Source: Acidobacteriota bacterium
GTDB taxonomy: Bacteria > Acidobacteriota > Thermoanaerobaculia > Multivoradales > JBCCEF01
Direction of reading: 5' to 3'
NCBI GenBank assembly: GCA_039028635.1
Contig: JBCCHV010000030.1
Coordinates: forward strand, 1-64,000
DNA: 64,000 nt
The translations under genes and the position numbers were made by a program. How positions within the stretch are numbered: position 1 is the stretch's first letter; every line of letters starts with the position of its first letter. Of this stretch, positions 1-9,478 are shown piece after piece. The notes beneath the pieces are model-generated. The model was not told the origin of the DNA, searched no databases, and saw only the letters and a list, made by a program, of their open reading frames with translations.

Positions 1-906
1 CGAGTCCTCCGAGGCGCCACCCTCGGCGAAGTCCACTTCCGGCAGCATCTCCTCGATGCGCCGGCGCTCGCTCTCCAGCCAGGGCGGTAGTTTGAGAGCT
101 CGGCCGAGATCGGCGCGTGCCTCGTCGCGGTGGAAGCCCGGTCCATCGGTCGCGATCTCGAACAGCACGCCGCCCGGCTCGCGGAAATAGATCGACTCGA
201 AGTAGCGCCGGTCCTGAACCGGGGTCACCGACAGACCGCGACCGAGCAGAGCACTCCGCAGCGCGAGCTGAGCCGCCGCATCGGCAGCGCGCCAGGCGAC
301 ATGGTGGACGCTACCGGCCCCCAGGCGACCACGCTCGACGAGGGGCACGGCGACCAGATCGATCGCCTCTCCCGTCGCGGACTCGAAGCGTCGCCGGTCC
401 TTGCCCTCTTCGATCAGCGACAGGTCGAAGGGAGCGGACGCCAGCATCTCCGAGGTGGGATCGAGGTCACGAACCTGCAAGGTCACGCCGGCGAGGTGCG
501 GCCCGCGCTCCGCCACGCCCTCGACCAGCTCGAGGATCAGACCATCGGGATCGCGCAGACGAACCCCTTCGCGACCAAACCGCTGCCGCGGAGCTTCACG
601 CTCGACCTGGTGGCGATCGAGTCGATCGAGCCAGCCGCCGAGACTGCCCTGCGCCACCGCCAGCGTGACCGTGGTGGTCTCCCCCGAGCCCATCGCGCCG
701 CGTCGCGCCAGAGGCCAGGGAAAGAAGGTCAGCAGGCTGCCGGGCCGACCGGTCGGGTCGCCGAAATAGAAGTGGTAGGTCCCGGGATCATCGAAGTTCA
801 CCGTCCGCTTGACCAGACGCAGACCAAGCACCTCGGTATAGAACTCCAGATTTCGCTGCGGCGAAGACGCCATCGCCGTGATGTGGTGCAAACCTCCAAC
901 TTTCAT
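1..906 (-). CDS. Ring-cleaving dioxygenase of the VOC/glyoxalase family (C-terminus cut off by window edge)
   Basis: Starts at the ATG at 906 and runs off the window at base 1, so about 300 residues are visible. It begins MKVGGLHHITAMAS, the metal-binding His start of a VOC module, and has a second module near residues 145-260 with SVHHVAWRA and a FEIATDGPGF-type end. This two-module layout matches the MhqO/YkcA group of ring-cleaving dioxygenases, which open hydroquinone or catechol rings with Fe(II); the family is known, the substrate here is inference. It lies 65 bp downstream of a MarR gene on the same strand, the arrangement seen for quinone-responsive MhqR systems, so expression is probably under that regulator. 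Confidence 0.8.
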   Translation of the reverse strand, partial: MKVGGLHHITAMASSPQRNLEFYTEVLGLRLVKRTVNFDDPGTYHFYFGDPTGRPGSLLTFFPWPLARRGAMGSGETTTVTLAVAQGSLGGWLDRLDRHQVEREAPRQRFGREGVRLRDPDGLILELVEGVAERGPHLAGVTLQVRDLDPTSEMLASAPFDLSLIEEGKDRRRFESATGEAIDLVAVPLVERGRLGAGSVHHVAWRAADAAAQLALRSALLGRGLSVTPVQDRRYFESIYFREPGGVLFEIATDGPGFHRDEARADLGRALKLPPWLESERRRIEEMLPEVDFAEGGASEDS

Positions 907-928
907 GGGTCTTTCCTCATTGTCAGTC

Positions 929-945
929 ATAACGATATTAGTTAT
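929..945. promoter_or_regulatory. Inverted repeat between marR and dioxygenase gene, possible MarR operator
   Basis: ATAAC-GATATTA-GTTAT is a perfect 5-bp dyad with a 7-base spacer in an AT-rich patch 23 bp upstream of the dioxygenase start. MarR proteins bind short AT-rich dyads next to the genes they control. No binding evidence is available. Confidence 0.4.
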
Positions 946-971
946 AACAAACACTGGATCGATAAAATTCC

Positions 972-1439
972 TCACAGACAGGATCGGGCCGACTCCAGCA
1001 GCTGGTTGAGGCGAGCGAGCTCGTCCCGAGAGAGGTGACCGAGGAGGTCCCTCAGCCAATCGTCGACCGGCCCATCGAGATCCTCCAGCACCTCGAGGCC
1101 GGTCGCCGTAATGCGCACCATGACGATCCGTCGGTCGGTCTGTGCCCTTTCCCGACGGGCCAGGCCCGAACGCTCCAATCGATCCACCAACCGGGTGACG
1201 TCCGGCACCGGCGTCACCATGCGCTTGCCGACCTCGCCGCAGGTCAAGGGCTCCGGCTCGCTGCCGCGCAAGATTCGCAGGACGTTGTACTGGGTGGTGG
1301 TGAGACCGCAGGCCTTGAGGCGAACAGCCACCGCCTGCTCGAGCACGCCGGCAGTGCGCAGCAAGGCCAGAAAGACCTCCTCCTCGAGGCTACTGAACGG
1401 CTTACTCTGTTGAATCTCCCGCCGCAAGCTATTGCCCAC
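972..1439 (-). CDS. MarR family transcriptional regulator
   Basis: A 155-residue winged-helix repressor starting at GTG 1439, chosen because GGGAG lies five to six bases upstream. The winged helix is visible around residues 45-110: GLTTTQYNVLRIL, then a recognition-helix region (LTCGEVGKRM) and the wing (ARRERAQTDRRIVMVRIT). Length and motif order are typical of MarR. It precedes the dioxygenase gene on the same strand with a 65-bp gap holding an inverted repeat. By analogy with MhqR-type regulators it probably senses quinones or phenolics; this is inferred from context only. Confidence 0.9.
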   Translation of the reverse strand: MGNSLRREIQQSKPFSSLEEEVFLALLRTAGVLEQAVAVRLKACGLTTTQYNVLRILRGSEPEPLTCGEVGKRMVTPVPDVTRLVDRLERSGLARRERAQTDRRIVMVRITATGLEVLEDLDGPVDDWLRDLLGHLSRDELARLNQLLESARSCL

Positions 1440-1585
1440 GATTTCTCCCAGATGGGTGTCGAGAGATCACAACCGGAGAGGACCGAAAACATTCCCGAGG
1501 CCGCGTGAGACGACGTCCGGAGGCCGCCTCACGAAGGCCAAGATCGGTTCCGGACTCGCCGGTCCAGACCGCGGATCAGCGAGGC

Positions 1586-3013
1586 TCAGTCGCCGCCGAG
1601 CTTGCCGGACCAGGACACCTGGAGGTAAGCCCAGGAGCCGTCGGCCTCCTCCACCAGAATCTCCTCGGCAGCATCGCCACCGAAGAAGAAGCCACCGCCG
1701 GCCGCCAACGTGAAGCCCTTGGGTAGCTTGTAGGAAAAGTCGAGATCGAGCTCCGAGCCGATGTTTTCACCGCGGAAGCTACCGCCCCCGGGACGACGGG
1801 CGGCAAAGCCCAGGCGGGCTTCGTCGAAGGCCCCGGAACCGCCATACCAGGCGTCGTCGCGATCGACCAGCTCAAAGAGGTGACCGGCGAGGCGCAGCTT
1901 CCAGGGTCCACCCGTAGTGACCAGGCCCTCGAGATAGACATCCCGCAGATTCTGGAAGGCGCTGTAGTCGAGGGAGCCGTAGAACTTGTGGTTCGTCGGC
2001 AGAAGATTGAAGAAGGTCTCGTGATCGTCACCGGCACCACCGGAAGCCTGCGCCAGACCAGCGCGCAGAGTCCAGGTGACCTTCTCGAGCGCCAGCTTGC
2101 GCCCGCCTTCCACCAGGAAAGCAAAGGCCTGGTGATCGCTCACCCCCCAATCACCGCTCTGGAAAGCGCTCCAGATCAACAGGTCGCGATCATCGCCACC
2201 CCACAGAGCACTGGCTCCCAAGGTGGTGATCGAGAGCTCACCACCGCTGGCGGCGCGAGCCCCGGGCCGATCGTCTTCGTACTGGATGCCATAGAAGCGC
2301 AGCTCGCTGGACGGCAACCAACCGCCGTACTTGCCGGTGACGGTGGCACCGACCACGGTGAGGTCGTCGAGCTGATCGAAGGCGTCCTCGTAGTTGACGC
2401 CGCCCGCCAGCGGCCGATAGGCGTAGCCCGCCAGATGCACGGTGTCGCTCTCCCAGAAGGCGGAGAGGCCGTCGTAGCGTCGACCGACGTTGACCCAATC
2501 CCAGTTGCCCACCAAGCGTTCCGCCAGCCGCCGCTTCTTGATGCCGTCGAGGTGCTGAACTCCGGTCTTGGTCTCGAATCCCGCCGTCGAGCGCTGACGG
2601 CCGGCACGCACCTCGTACTCGTCGCCGACGAAGGCAACGGAAAGCTCGGCCAAACCGAACTGGTCGGGATCGGTCTCACCGCCATTGGCCGCGGTGTAGA
2701 CCGGTCCGATACCGAAAGCACCGTTCTCCGGCAGACCGAAGCTAGCGGCTCCCTGCAAGACACCGTGGATCTCCACCCGTTCCCAGGCGATGTCGCCCAC
2801 CAGCCGGAGCCTGCCATTTCCGAAGTCGAAGCTGCGGTCCGCCGCCGGATTACCGGCCGGTGTATCGAACAGCTCGTGGCGCAGACGCAGGGAGTAGGAG
2901 AACTCGGTGTCCGGTGCCTCCCCAGCCAGCGGCACCGAAGAGGTGAGCAGCAGCAAGAGGGTCACCGAAAGGGCTCGTCCAAGGAAGCTCGGGGCAGCTA
3001 GGTTGCGCAGCAT
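1586..3013 (-). CDS. Outer-membrane beta-barrel porin, alginate-export-like
   Basis: 475 residues with a signal peptide (hydrophobic run near residues 14-30 ending PLAGEA) and then alternating amphipathic strands rich in aromatic residues. It contains RLRHELFDTP, GRQR and WVNVGRRYDGL stretches typical of the alginate_exp outer-membrane family and ends in an aromatic-rich strand (YLQVSWSGKL). AAAGGAG lies just upstream of the ATG at 3013. The family forms 16- to 18-strand barrels that pass anionic or small organic solutes; the substrate here cannot be read from sequence. It stands alone, on the same strand as the oxidase operon but separated from it by an intergenic stretch with a terminator. 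Confidence 0.75.
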   Translation of the reverse strand: MLRNLAAPSFLGRALSVTLLLLLTSSVPLAGEAPDTEFSYSLRLRHELFDTPAGNPAADRSFDFGNGRLRLVGDIAWERVEIHGVLQGAASFGLPENGAFGIGPVYTAANGGETDPDQFGLAELSVAFVGDEYEVRAGRQRSTAGFETKTGVQHLDGIKKRRLAERLVGNWDWVNVGRRYDGLSAFWESDTVHLAGYAYRPLAGGVNYEDAFDQLDDLTVVGATVTGKYGGWLPSSELRFYGIQYEDDRPGARAASGGELSITTLGASALWGGDDRDLLIWSAFQSGDWGVSDHQAFAFLVEGGRKLALEKVTWTLRAGLAQASGGAGDDHETFFNLLPTNHKFYGSLDYSAFQNLRDVYLEGLVTTGGPWKLRLAGHLFELVDRDDAWYGGSGAFDEARLGFAARRPGGGSFRGENIGSELDLDFSYKLPKGFTLAAGGGFFFGGDAAEEILVEEADGSWAYLQVSWSGKLGGD

Positions 3014-3252
3014 CCGTCTCTCCTTTCCACAGCTCGTGCTGAATCACTGCTGTCAAGATTCCGACACAAGAATCGTATTGGAAAGGGGCGAAATAACCGC
3101 CACCCGAGGAGAAAATTCATCCCACCATGTACGCATTAGATTCCCTACCCAGCCGAATAGGTGCGTCACGGGACGTCCCCTTCCAAAGGGTAGAGTGCCT
3201 GGCCGCGACGGAGGCTGACAGCCTGGCCGCTCTGTCAACAAAAAACCGGACA

Positions 3253-3280
3253 CCAAAAAGCCCCCTCCTTCGAGGGGGCT
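3253..3280 (-). terminator. Rho-independent terminator of the ACIII-caa3 operon
   Basis: On the minus strand a perfect 9-bp stem AGCCCCCTC / GAGGGGGCT with a 4-base loop (59-80 within the 3200s) is followed by five T. It lies 28 bp beyond the stop codon of the last oxidase gene. Confidence 0.9.
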
Positions 3281-3307
3281 TCGGTAAGGCCGGCGCAGGC
3301 GCCGCGC

Positions 3308-3595
3308 TCAGGTCACGAAGCCACGGGTCCAGTAGTCCATCATGATCAGCAGGATCATGACCACAAAGAAGAAGAAGCCCGCTATCACCGTCAGTGCCGT
3401 CAGCTTGCCGCTGTACTTGACGTGCATGAAGTACAGGATCACCAACACCGCCTTGGTGACCGCGATGGTCAACATGACGATGTCATTGAAAACGCCGAGA
3501 TCGACGAAAGCCACCGCCACGGTGACCACCGTGAGCACCATCAGGGCCAGAAAGATGGCCAGATAGACCTTGCGAGAGACCACATGGTGAGACAT
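3308..3595 (-). CDS. ctaF: Cytochrome c oxidase subunit IV (small membrane subunit)
   Basis: 95 residues with three hydrophobic helices (about 11-30, 37-57, 65-86) and the subunit IV signature AVLVILYFMHVKYS. Prokaryotic subunit IV assists assembly and stability of the oxidase core. The ATG at 3595 was chosen over a longer frame open upstream because GAGAATCCTG precedes it and it lies after the subunit III stop. It is the last gene of the respiratory operon, followed by a terminator. Confidence 0.88.
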   Translation of the reverse strand: MSHHVVSRKVYLAIFLALMVLTVVTVAVAFVDLGVFNDIVMLTIAVTKAVLVILYFMHVKYSGKLTALTVIAGFFFFVVMILLIMMDYWTRGFVT

Positions 3596-3612
3596 CAGGA
3601 TTCTCCTCGCCG

Positions 3613-4272
3613 TCAGTGGCGCCCGATCAGGTAGAGCAAGGGGAAGAGGAAGATCCAAACGATATCGACAAAGTGCCAATAGAGGCCGAGACACTCCATC
3701 GGGTTGTGCCACTCGGGAGTGAACTTCCCCTGCCAGGCCGGAATGATCAGCACGGCCAAGATCGCGATGCCGATCACCATGTGGATCGCATGCAGCCCGG
3801 TCATCGCGAAGTAGAGGTTGAAAAACATTTCGGCGCCATCTTGATTGACCGGGTCGCCGTAGGGAGCATGCCAGTCGAAGGTCGCACCGGGAACGTGGTG
3901 ATGCTCGAACTTGGCGCTGTACTCGATCACCTTGACGCCGAGGAAGACGGATCCCAGGATGATGGTCAACACCAGAAACCAAACCGTCGCCTTGCGCCGC
4001 CCCACCTGCGCCGACCAAACCGCCAGTGCCATGGTGAGGCTGCTGCCGATGAGAACCGCCGTATTGAAGGCCCCGAGTCCGATATCGAGGGAGTGGCTGG
4101 CTTCGGCGAAGGCCGCGAAGTTGGCGCCCCGGTAGATCAAGTAGGCGCAGAAGAGCACGCCGAAGAACATGATCTCAGTGACCAGGAACAGCCACATGCC
4201 GAGGGAGGAAGCCTCCCGCTGCTGATCGAGGTCGTCGAAATGATGCGCCAGCATCGAAGCGGAATCAGACAC
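3613..4272 (-). CDS. ctaE: Cytochrome c oxidase subunit III
   Basis: 219 residues, GTG start at 4272, overlapping the subunit I gene by 8 bp (translational coupling likely). About five transmembrane helices with family marks [15 protein letters not shown] near residue 25, and [12 protein letters not shown] and [13 protein letters not shown] in the C-terminal half. Subunit III stabilises the catalytic core and proton uptake path. The short five-helix form is the one usual in bacterial caa3 oxidases. Confidence 0.95.
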   Translation of the reverse strand: MSDSASMLAHHFDDLDQQREASSLGMWLFLVTEIMFFGVLFCAYLIYRGANFAAFAEASHSLDIGLGAFNTAVLIGSSLTMALAVWSAQVGRRKATVWFLVLTIILGSVFLGVKVIEYSAKFEHHHVPGATFDWHAPYGDPVNQDGAEMFFNLYFAMTGLHAIHMVIGIAILAVLIIPAWQGKFTPEWHNPMECLGLYWHFVDIVWIFLFPLLYLIGRH

Positions 4273-5881
4273 TTTTCGCCTCCAGGCTCGGGTAGTCGTA
4301 GGCCTCGCCGGTCACCACCGGTTGGTGGTGGAAGTTCTCCGTCGGTGGTGGCGATGTGGTTTCCCACTCGAGGCCGTAGGCACCCCAGGGGTTGTCTCCC
4401 GCGGCGCGTCCGAAGGCCAGCGAATAGGTCAGATAGAACAGCGGCATGACATAGCCGACGCCCAGCACCGTCGCGCCGGCGGTCGACAGTACGTTGAGCA
4501 CCTGGAACTCGTCCGGGTAGCTCCAGTAGCGGCGTGGCATGCCGAGGTACCCGAGCACGAACTGCGGGAAGAAGGTGAGGTTGAAACCGATGAAGACCAA
4601 CCCCGCCGAGAGCTTCGACCAGAACTCGGGATAGAGGCGACCGGTCATCTTGGGCCACCAGAAATGGATACCGCCGAGATAGCCCATGATCGCCCCGCCC
4701 ACCATGATGTAGTGGAAGTGGGCGACGACGAAGTAGGTGTCGTGGACGTGGACGTCGAAGCCGAGGGTCGCGAGCATGACGCCGGTCAGACCGCCGATGG
4801 TGAACAGACCGATGAATCCGAGGGCATAGAGCATCGGCGTCTCGCGCGAGATCGAGCCCTTGAACATGGTCGCAGTCCAGTTGAACACCTTCACCGCCGA
4901 GGGCACGCCGACCAGCATCGAGAGCACCGAGAACACCAAGCCGGCGTAGACCGATTGGCCGCTGACGAAGAGGTGGTGGCCCCACACCAGGAAGCCGAGG
5001 ATGGCGATGGCGATGGAGGCGAAGGCCACGAAGTGGTAGCCGAAGACCTTCTGCCGCGCAAAGGCCGAGATGATCTCGCTGATCACTCCCATGGACGGCA
5101 GGATCATGATGTAGACCGCCGGGTGGGAATAGAACCAGAACAGGTGCTGGAACAAGATCGGGTCGCCGCCCAGGGCGGGATCGAAGATGCCGAGATGGAG
5201 CGAGCGTTCCGCCGCCAGCAAGGCCAAGGTGATGGCGATCACCGGCGTTCCGAGCATGATGATCAGGCTGGTGGCGTAGTGCCCCCAGATGAACAGGGGC
5301 AAGCGGAACCAGGTCAGCCCCGGGGCACGCATCCGGTGGATGGTGACGATGAAATTGAGCCCCGTGAAGATCGATGAGAAGCCGTTGATGAACAGGCCCA
5401 CCACCGTCAAGACCACATAGCTATTGGAATAGGTGGTCGAGAACGGCGTGTAGAAGGTCCAGCCGGTATCGACGCCGCCCATGAAGATCGCGCCGAGGGT
5501 GATGATGCCGGCGAGGTTGTAGACGTACCAGCTGGCGAGGTTGATCTTCGGAAAGGCGAGGTCCTTGGCACCGACCATCAAGGGCACCAGGAAGTTGCCC
5601 AACACCGCCGGGATCGACGGAATCAGGAAGAAGAAGATCATCACCACGCCATGCATGGTGAACATGCGGTTGTAGGTGTCCGCCTCCATCAAGTCGCCGG
5701 CGGGAGTGAGGAGCTCCAGGCGGACGGCGAAAGCGAACAGACCACCGAGGATGAAGAAGAAGGTGATCGAGATCATGTAGAGGATCGCGATCCGCTTGTG
5801 GTCCTTGGTCAGCAACCAGGACTTGAGGCTAAAGCCGTTGGTCAGATAGTTGCTACCGAGTTCAGCTGCGTGAGTGCTCAT
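4265..5881 (-). CDS. ctaD: caa3-type cytochrome c oxidase subunit I (A2-type)
   Basis: 538 residues, twelve membrane helices, the catalytic heme-copper subunit that reduces O2 to water and pumps protons. Visible ligands: [10 protein letters not shown] (low-spin heme His), YSHPAVY (CuB His), GHHLF (two CuB His) and [16 protein letters not shown] (heme a3 and a His ligands). The D-channel glutamate of A1 oxidases is replaced by the YSHP form, which defines the A2 subgroup described for Rhodothermus and Thermus caa3 enzymes. Genes ctaC and ctaE flank it within 10 bp, so they are co-translated. Confidence 0.97.
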   Translation of the reverse strand: MSTHAAELGSNYLTNGFSLKSWLLTKDHKRIAILYMISITFFFILGGLFAFAVRLELLTPAGDLMEADTYNRMFTMHGVVMIFFFLIPSIPAVLGNFLVPLMVGAKDLAFPKINLASWYVYNLAGIITLGAIFMGGVDTGWTFYTPFSTTYSNSYVVLTVVGLFINGFSSIFTGLNFIVTIHRMRAPGLTWFRLPLFIWGHYATSLIIMLGTPVIAITLALLAAERSLHLGIFDPALGGDPILFQHLFWFYSHPAVYIMILPSMGVISEIISAFARQKVFGYHFVAFASIAIAILGFLVWGHHLFVSGQSVYAGLVFSVLSMLVGVPSAVKVFNWTATMFKGSISRETPMLYALGFIGLFTIGGLTGVMLATLGFDVHVHDTYFVVAHFHYIMVGGAIMGYLGGIHFWWPKMTGRLYPEFWSKLSAGLVFIGFNLTFFPQFVLGYLGMPRRYWSYPDEFQVLNVLSTAGATVLGVGYVMPLFYLTYSLAFGRAAGDNPWGAYGLEWETTSPPPTENFHHQPVVTGEAYDYPSLEAKSV

Positions 5882-5890
5882 GACGTCTCT

Positions 5891-6898
5891 CTAGCCCGCA
5901 TTGGAAGCGTTGGGGGGAGCGACAACGTTCTGCTGCGCCGTCTGGGGCACCTCGAGGGACTTGATGTAGTCGATCAAGGCGTTGATCTGCTCTTCGGTCA
6001 CCTGCCCCTTGAAGGTCGGCATGATCGGCTGCCAGCCAGCCACGATCTGCGACTGAGGATTGATGATCGAGTTGCGGATATAGCTCTCGTCGGCGACCAC
6101 CGTGCTACCGCTGACGAGGGTCCGTTCGGTACCGAAGACGCCCTCGAGATGAGGTCCACGGGCCAATCGAATCCCGTCATCGATCTGATCCGCGCCCTGG
6201 TGGCAAGTCGAGCAGCTCAGCTGGTCGAAGAGCTCGGCGCCGGAGACCTGTACCGGCGGACCGGTATCGCCGGTCGCCAGCCAGGTCTCGTAATCCTCCG
6301 GCGTCAGGGCGTAGACGCTACCGATCATCACCGAGTGTTCAGTGCCGCAGAACTCGGCGCAGAACAGATGATATCTGCCCGGCTCGGTGGCCTCGAACCA
6401 GACCGTCGAGTAACGACCGGGGACGACATCCTTCTTGACCCGGAATGCCGGTACGTAGAAGGAGTGAATGACATCCTCGGAGGTCATCGTCAGCTTGATC
6501 GGACGGCCGACGGGGATGTGGAGATCGTTGATCTCGCGCACCCCTTCGGGATGCTGAAACTTCCACATCCACTGCTTGCCGACGGCGAAGTAGCTGTCAG
6601 CGTCCGCCGGCGTACGCGACGCTTCGAAGAAGACCTGGGCGCCCCAGCCGAACATCACCAGCGTGATCACCAGCGGGATGCCGGACCAGGTGAGCTCCAG
6701 GGGGAGCGTCTTGAGGTCGCCGGCGGAGCCGTACTGATGACCGGCACGGCGCCGAAAGCTGATGAAGAAGGTGGTGATCAGGGCGGCGATGAAGAAGAAA
6801 AAGAACAGGCTGATACCCACCCACACGAAGTAGAGGGCATCGACATCCCGCGCGATGGTCGAAGCAGCTCGAGGAAACAGGGGAAAATCCGACCACAT
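5891..6898 (-). CDS. ctaC: caa3 oxidase subunit II with fused cytochrome c domain
   Basis: 335 residues: two N-terminal membrane helices (about 25-50 and 72-95), a cupredoxin CuA domain ending CAEFCGTEHSVM (Cys, Cys, His and Met CuA ligands, about residues 183-194), and a C-terminal cytochrome c domain with CSTCHQ (about 224) and a distal Met in QPIMPTFKGQ. The fused heme c is what makes the enzyme caa3 and lets it take electrons directly from alternative complex III encoded upstream. One base separates it from the SCO gene. Confidence 0.96.
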   Translation of the reverse strand: MWSDFPLFPRAASTIARDVDALYFVWVGISLFFFFFIAALITTFFISFRRRAGHQYGSAGDLKTLPLELTWSGIPLVITLVMFGWGAQVFFEASRTPADADSYFAVGKQWMWKFQHPEGVREINDLHIPVGRPIKLTMTSEDVIHSFYVPAFRVKKDVVPGRYSTVWFEATEPGRYHLFCAEFCGTEHSVMIGSVYALTPEDYETWLATGDTGPPVQVSGAELFDQLSCSTCHQGADQIDDGIRLARGPHLEGVFGTERTLVSGSTVVADESYIRNSIINPQSQIVAGWQPIMPTFKGQVTEEQINALIDYIKSLEVPQTAQQNVVAPPNASNAG

Positions 6899-6899
6899 G

Positions 6900-7760
6900 C
6901 TAGGCGGTCCTCAGGTCGGTGACAGACTTGGATTTCTCGCGCCGCACCATCACGACGATGAAGGTCACGAGAATCGCCACCGTCAGCAGGCCGGCGATGC
7001 GCACGATGTTCATCGTGACGGCGGTGTAGCGGCCGGTGACGGCGTCGTAGTGGAAGCAGTAGAGAAGAATCTGGTCGATGGGATTGCCAATGGTGCCGCT
7101 GCCGGCCTCGACGAAGCCGAGACGGAGGTCCTTGGGCGGATAGTCGATGCCGAAGAAATAGCGCGCGATCTCACCGTCTGGCGTATTGAGAATCAACCCG
7201 GCGGCGTGGGCGAACTCGCCGCGCTCTTCGTCCCAGGTGTAGCGAAAGCCCACCGCCTCGGCGACCCGACGAATCGACTCTTCGTCGCCGGTCAGGAAAT
7301 GCCACCCCTGCTCGGTGTTGATCCGACCATAGCGCTGGATCGCGCGCTGCCGGGCCTCGGCGGCGAGCTCAGGGCCCTCGCTCGGGTCGAAGCCGACCAC
7401 CACCATCTCGTAGTCGGCGCCGATATTGAAGGCGAGGGCCTTGAGGCTGCGGGCGACACCATCGAGGGTCATCGGGCACAGCATCGGGCAGTCGAAGTAG
7501 ACCAGGGTCAGGGCCACCGGCTTGTCGCCGAAGAAGTCGCCCAACACCACCGGGTTCCCGGTGCTGTCGAGGAAGGGCGCATCGAGCGGCAGCTGGCCGC
7601 CGAGGTTCTGGTCGAAGCCGACCTCGCGCAGCGGTGCCGGCAGATCCGAAGCGGCGGCATCGAGGCCCATCGGAGCCGGCCCCATCGGCGCGTAGGCCTG
7701 AGCGAAGGCTCCGCTGGCGAGCAGGAAAGCGACGGCGAAGGCGGCGAGTCTAGCCATCAT
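6900..7760 (-). CDS. SCO1/SenC-family copper chaperone with C-terminal membrane helix
   Basis: 286 residues from ATG 7760 (GAAGAGG upstream; overlaps the preceding gene by 11 bp). Signal peptide, then a thioredoxin-like fold with the copper-binding CPMLCP motif near residue 88 and the partner His in FAHAAGLILN. SCO proteins load the CuA centre of subunit II, which fits its place immediately before ctaC. A C-terminal membrane helix (about 255-277, VRIAGLLTVAILVTFIVVMV) is unusual for SCO proteins, which normally anchor by the N-terminus, but is common for SCO genes in ACIII-caa3 operons. Confidence 0.92.
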   Translation of the reverse strand: MMARLAAFAVAFLLASGAFAQAYAPMGPAPMGLDAAASDLPAPLREVGFDQNLGGQLPLDAPFLDSTGNPVVLGDFFGDKPVALTLVYFDCPMLCPMTLDGVARSLKALAFNIGADYEMVVVGFDPSEGPELAAEARQRAIQRYGRINTEQGWHFLTGDEESIRRVAEAVGFRYTWDEERGEFAHAAGLILNTPDGEIARYFFGIDYPPKDLRLGFVEAGSGTIGNPIDQILLYCFHYDAVTGRYTAVTMNIVRIAGLLTVAILVTFIVVMVRREKSKSVTDLRTA

Positions 7761-8277
7761 CGGCCTCTTCTTCCGGAGCGGCATCGTCGGCCTCGTCTTC
7801 CGAGGCGGCGTCGACCACCTCGGCGGTCGGTTCCGAGAAGCTGCCGAGCTGCCCCTGGGCCGCCATCTCGAGAGCCCGGTCGATCGGAATACGCACCGTC
7901 CCGGCGGCCTCATCGACCCAGCCGTAGCTGTCGAGGACCTCCTCCTCGTAAACCCGCAGAACGTCGATCTCGTGCCCTTCCACCAGCTCGAGATTGGGCC
8001 CCGGTGGCAGGGCGACGTGGTCCGGCAGGATGAGCGTCGGACGGGACGGCACCCGCATCGCTTCGCGAGCCTGCTCGTCGGCCAGGGCCGCTTCCACGCG
8101 CCGCATCTCCATCGGCGTCATCGGCGCCTGATCCTCGGCGAGACCATCGCGCAAGACATCCCCGAGGAGCCACATCAGAGCCGCCGCCACCACAGTGATG
8201 ATGACCGTGCCGGCGGCGGTCCACAGGATGCCACCCAGCGTCAGCTCCGCATCCGGATCCTGAGAGTGATCAGCCAT
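7750..8277 (-). CDS. Small single-span membrane protein of the ACIII operon, function unknown
   Basis: 175 residues from the ATG at 8277, preceded by AAGGAG. One membrane helix (about 20-40, GTVIITVVAAALMWLLG) and a periplasmic domain with a repeated pattern of short acidic and proline stretches, ending in a very acidic tail (EDEADDAAPEEEADDG). Overlaps actF upstream by 8 bp and SCO downstream by 11 bp. Position suggests an ACIII or oxidase accessory subunit comparable to the extra small subunits of purified ACIII; I do not recognise a named family. Confidence 0.75.
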   Translation of the reverse strand: MADHSQDPDAELTLGGILWTAAGTVIITVVAAALMWLLGDVLRDGLAEDQAPMTPMEMRRVEAALADEQAREAMRVPSRPTLILPDHVALPPGPNLELVEGHEIDVLRVYEEEVLDSYGWVDEAAGTVRIPIDRALEMAAQGQLGSFSEPTAEVVDAASEDEADDAAPEEEADDG

Positions 8278-9478
8278 CGGCGGGCTCCTTGAGGTAAGGA
8301 TCGTTGTAGGGCAGGAGAGGTCGTCTTCGCACGAAGTGGACGAAGGTGGCGAGCCAGAGTCCACCGACGGCGAGCGGTGCGGCGAGGTCGAGCCAGTGAA
8401 CCACCGGCCCCTTCTTGAGATAGCTCGGCACCGTCTGCATGAAGATGTCGAACCAGCACATCACCAGCAGGAAGGCGGCGACCACCGCCAGCAGGCGAGT
8501 GTTGCGCTTGACATCGCGCGACAGCAGCAGCGCGAAGGGCACGAAGAAGTGCAGTACGAAGAGGGAGACGGCGAAAGGTCCCCAGCCGTTGCGCAGGCGG
8601 TGGAAGTACCACTCCGTCTCCTCGAGCTGGTTTCCGGACCAGATGATCAGGAACTGCGAGAAGGTGAAGTAGGCCCACAGCATGACGAAGGCCAGCATCA
8701 GCTTGCCCCAGTCGTGGAAATGACTGCGATCGACGTAGCGCGACAGCGGCTCCGCACGCTGCAACCGATTCATCAGGATGACCGTGAAGCAGAGTGCCCC
8801 CAGGCCCATGGCGGCGATGAACCAGACGCCGTAGAGGGTCGAGAACCAGGCCGGCTCGATCGACATCAGCCAGTCGAAGGCGGCGACGGTGATCGAGAAG
8901 ACGAAGAGCACCAGTCCGGGGGCCGCCACCACCCGCATCTTGCGCGACAAGCGAACGTTGCCGGTGCTGTCTTGGCGATTCGACAGGCGGGTGAGCAAAA
9001 AGGCCAGACCGAGCCAGACGGCGAAGACGATGAAGTAGCGCAGGGTCACCGCCGACGGGTTGAGCCAGGGCTCCTTGTGGTGCAGCAGGTGCACCAGCTC
9101 CGGCGGCGCCTTCTCCGGCGTCGCCCAGATGTAGAGCGAGCTGAAGCCGCCGAAGACGATCGGCAAACCGAGGAAGAAGAGCGCCACGATGGACTGGGCG
9201 GCCGCTTCATAGATGCGCCGGGCGAGCAGGCCCCAGGTCCCCTGGGTGAGGTGCTGGATCATGCAGAAACCCAAGCAACCGAGGGGAATCGAGAGCACGA
9301 AGAACCAACCCACCAAGTAGGAGCGGTAGAACTGAGGGCTGTCCGAGAAAAAGCCCAGGAGGCAGCCGGCGGCCGCCAGGCCACCGATGACGAGCGCCAG
9401 CCGCTGAAGCCCCCCGAGGTCCGCAGGCGCCTGATAGAAGGCCGGCTCGGGTCGTTGCGTAGCCATCGAATCGCTCAT
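8270..9478 (-). CDS. actF: Alternative complex III subunit ActF, quinol-binding membrane subunit
   Basis: 402 residues, about ten membrane helices in the NrfD/PsrC-like fold, with the HLTQGTWG and FIIWSGNQLEETEWYFHR stretches typical of ActF. In ACIII, ActC and ActF are the two related integral membrane subunits; ActC carries the quinol site. The start ATG overlaps the actE stop (ATGA), a coupled arrangement. Confidence 0.93.
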   Translation of the reverse strand: MSDSMATQRPEPAFYQAPADLGGLQRLALVIGGLAAAGCLLGFFSDSPQFYRSYLVGWFFVLSIPLGCLGFCMIQHLTQGTWGLLARRIYEAAAQSIVALFFLGLPIVFGGFSSLYIWATPEKAPPELVHLLHHKEPWLNPSAVTLRYFIVFAVWLGLAFLLTRLSNRQDSTGNVRLSRKMRVVAAPGLVLFVFSITVAAFDWLMSIEPAWFSTLYGVWFIAAMGLGALCFTVILMNRLQRAEPLSRYVDRSHFHDWGKLMLAFVMLWAYFTFSQFLIIWSGNQLEETEWYFHRLRNGWGPFAVSLFVLHFFVPFALLLSRDVKRNTRLLAVVAAFLLVMCWFDIFMQTVPSYLKKGPVVHWLDLAAPLAVGGLWLATFVHFVRRRPLLPYNDPYLKEPADG

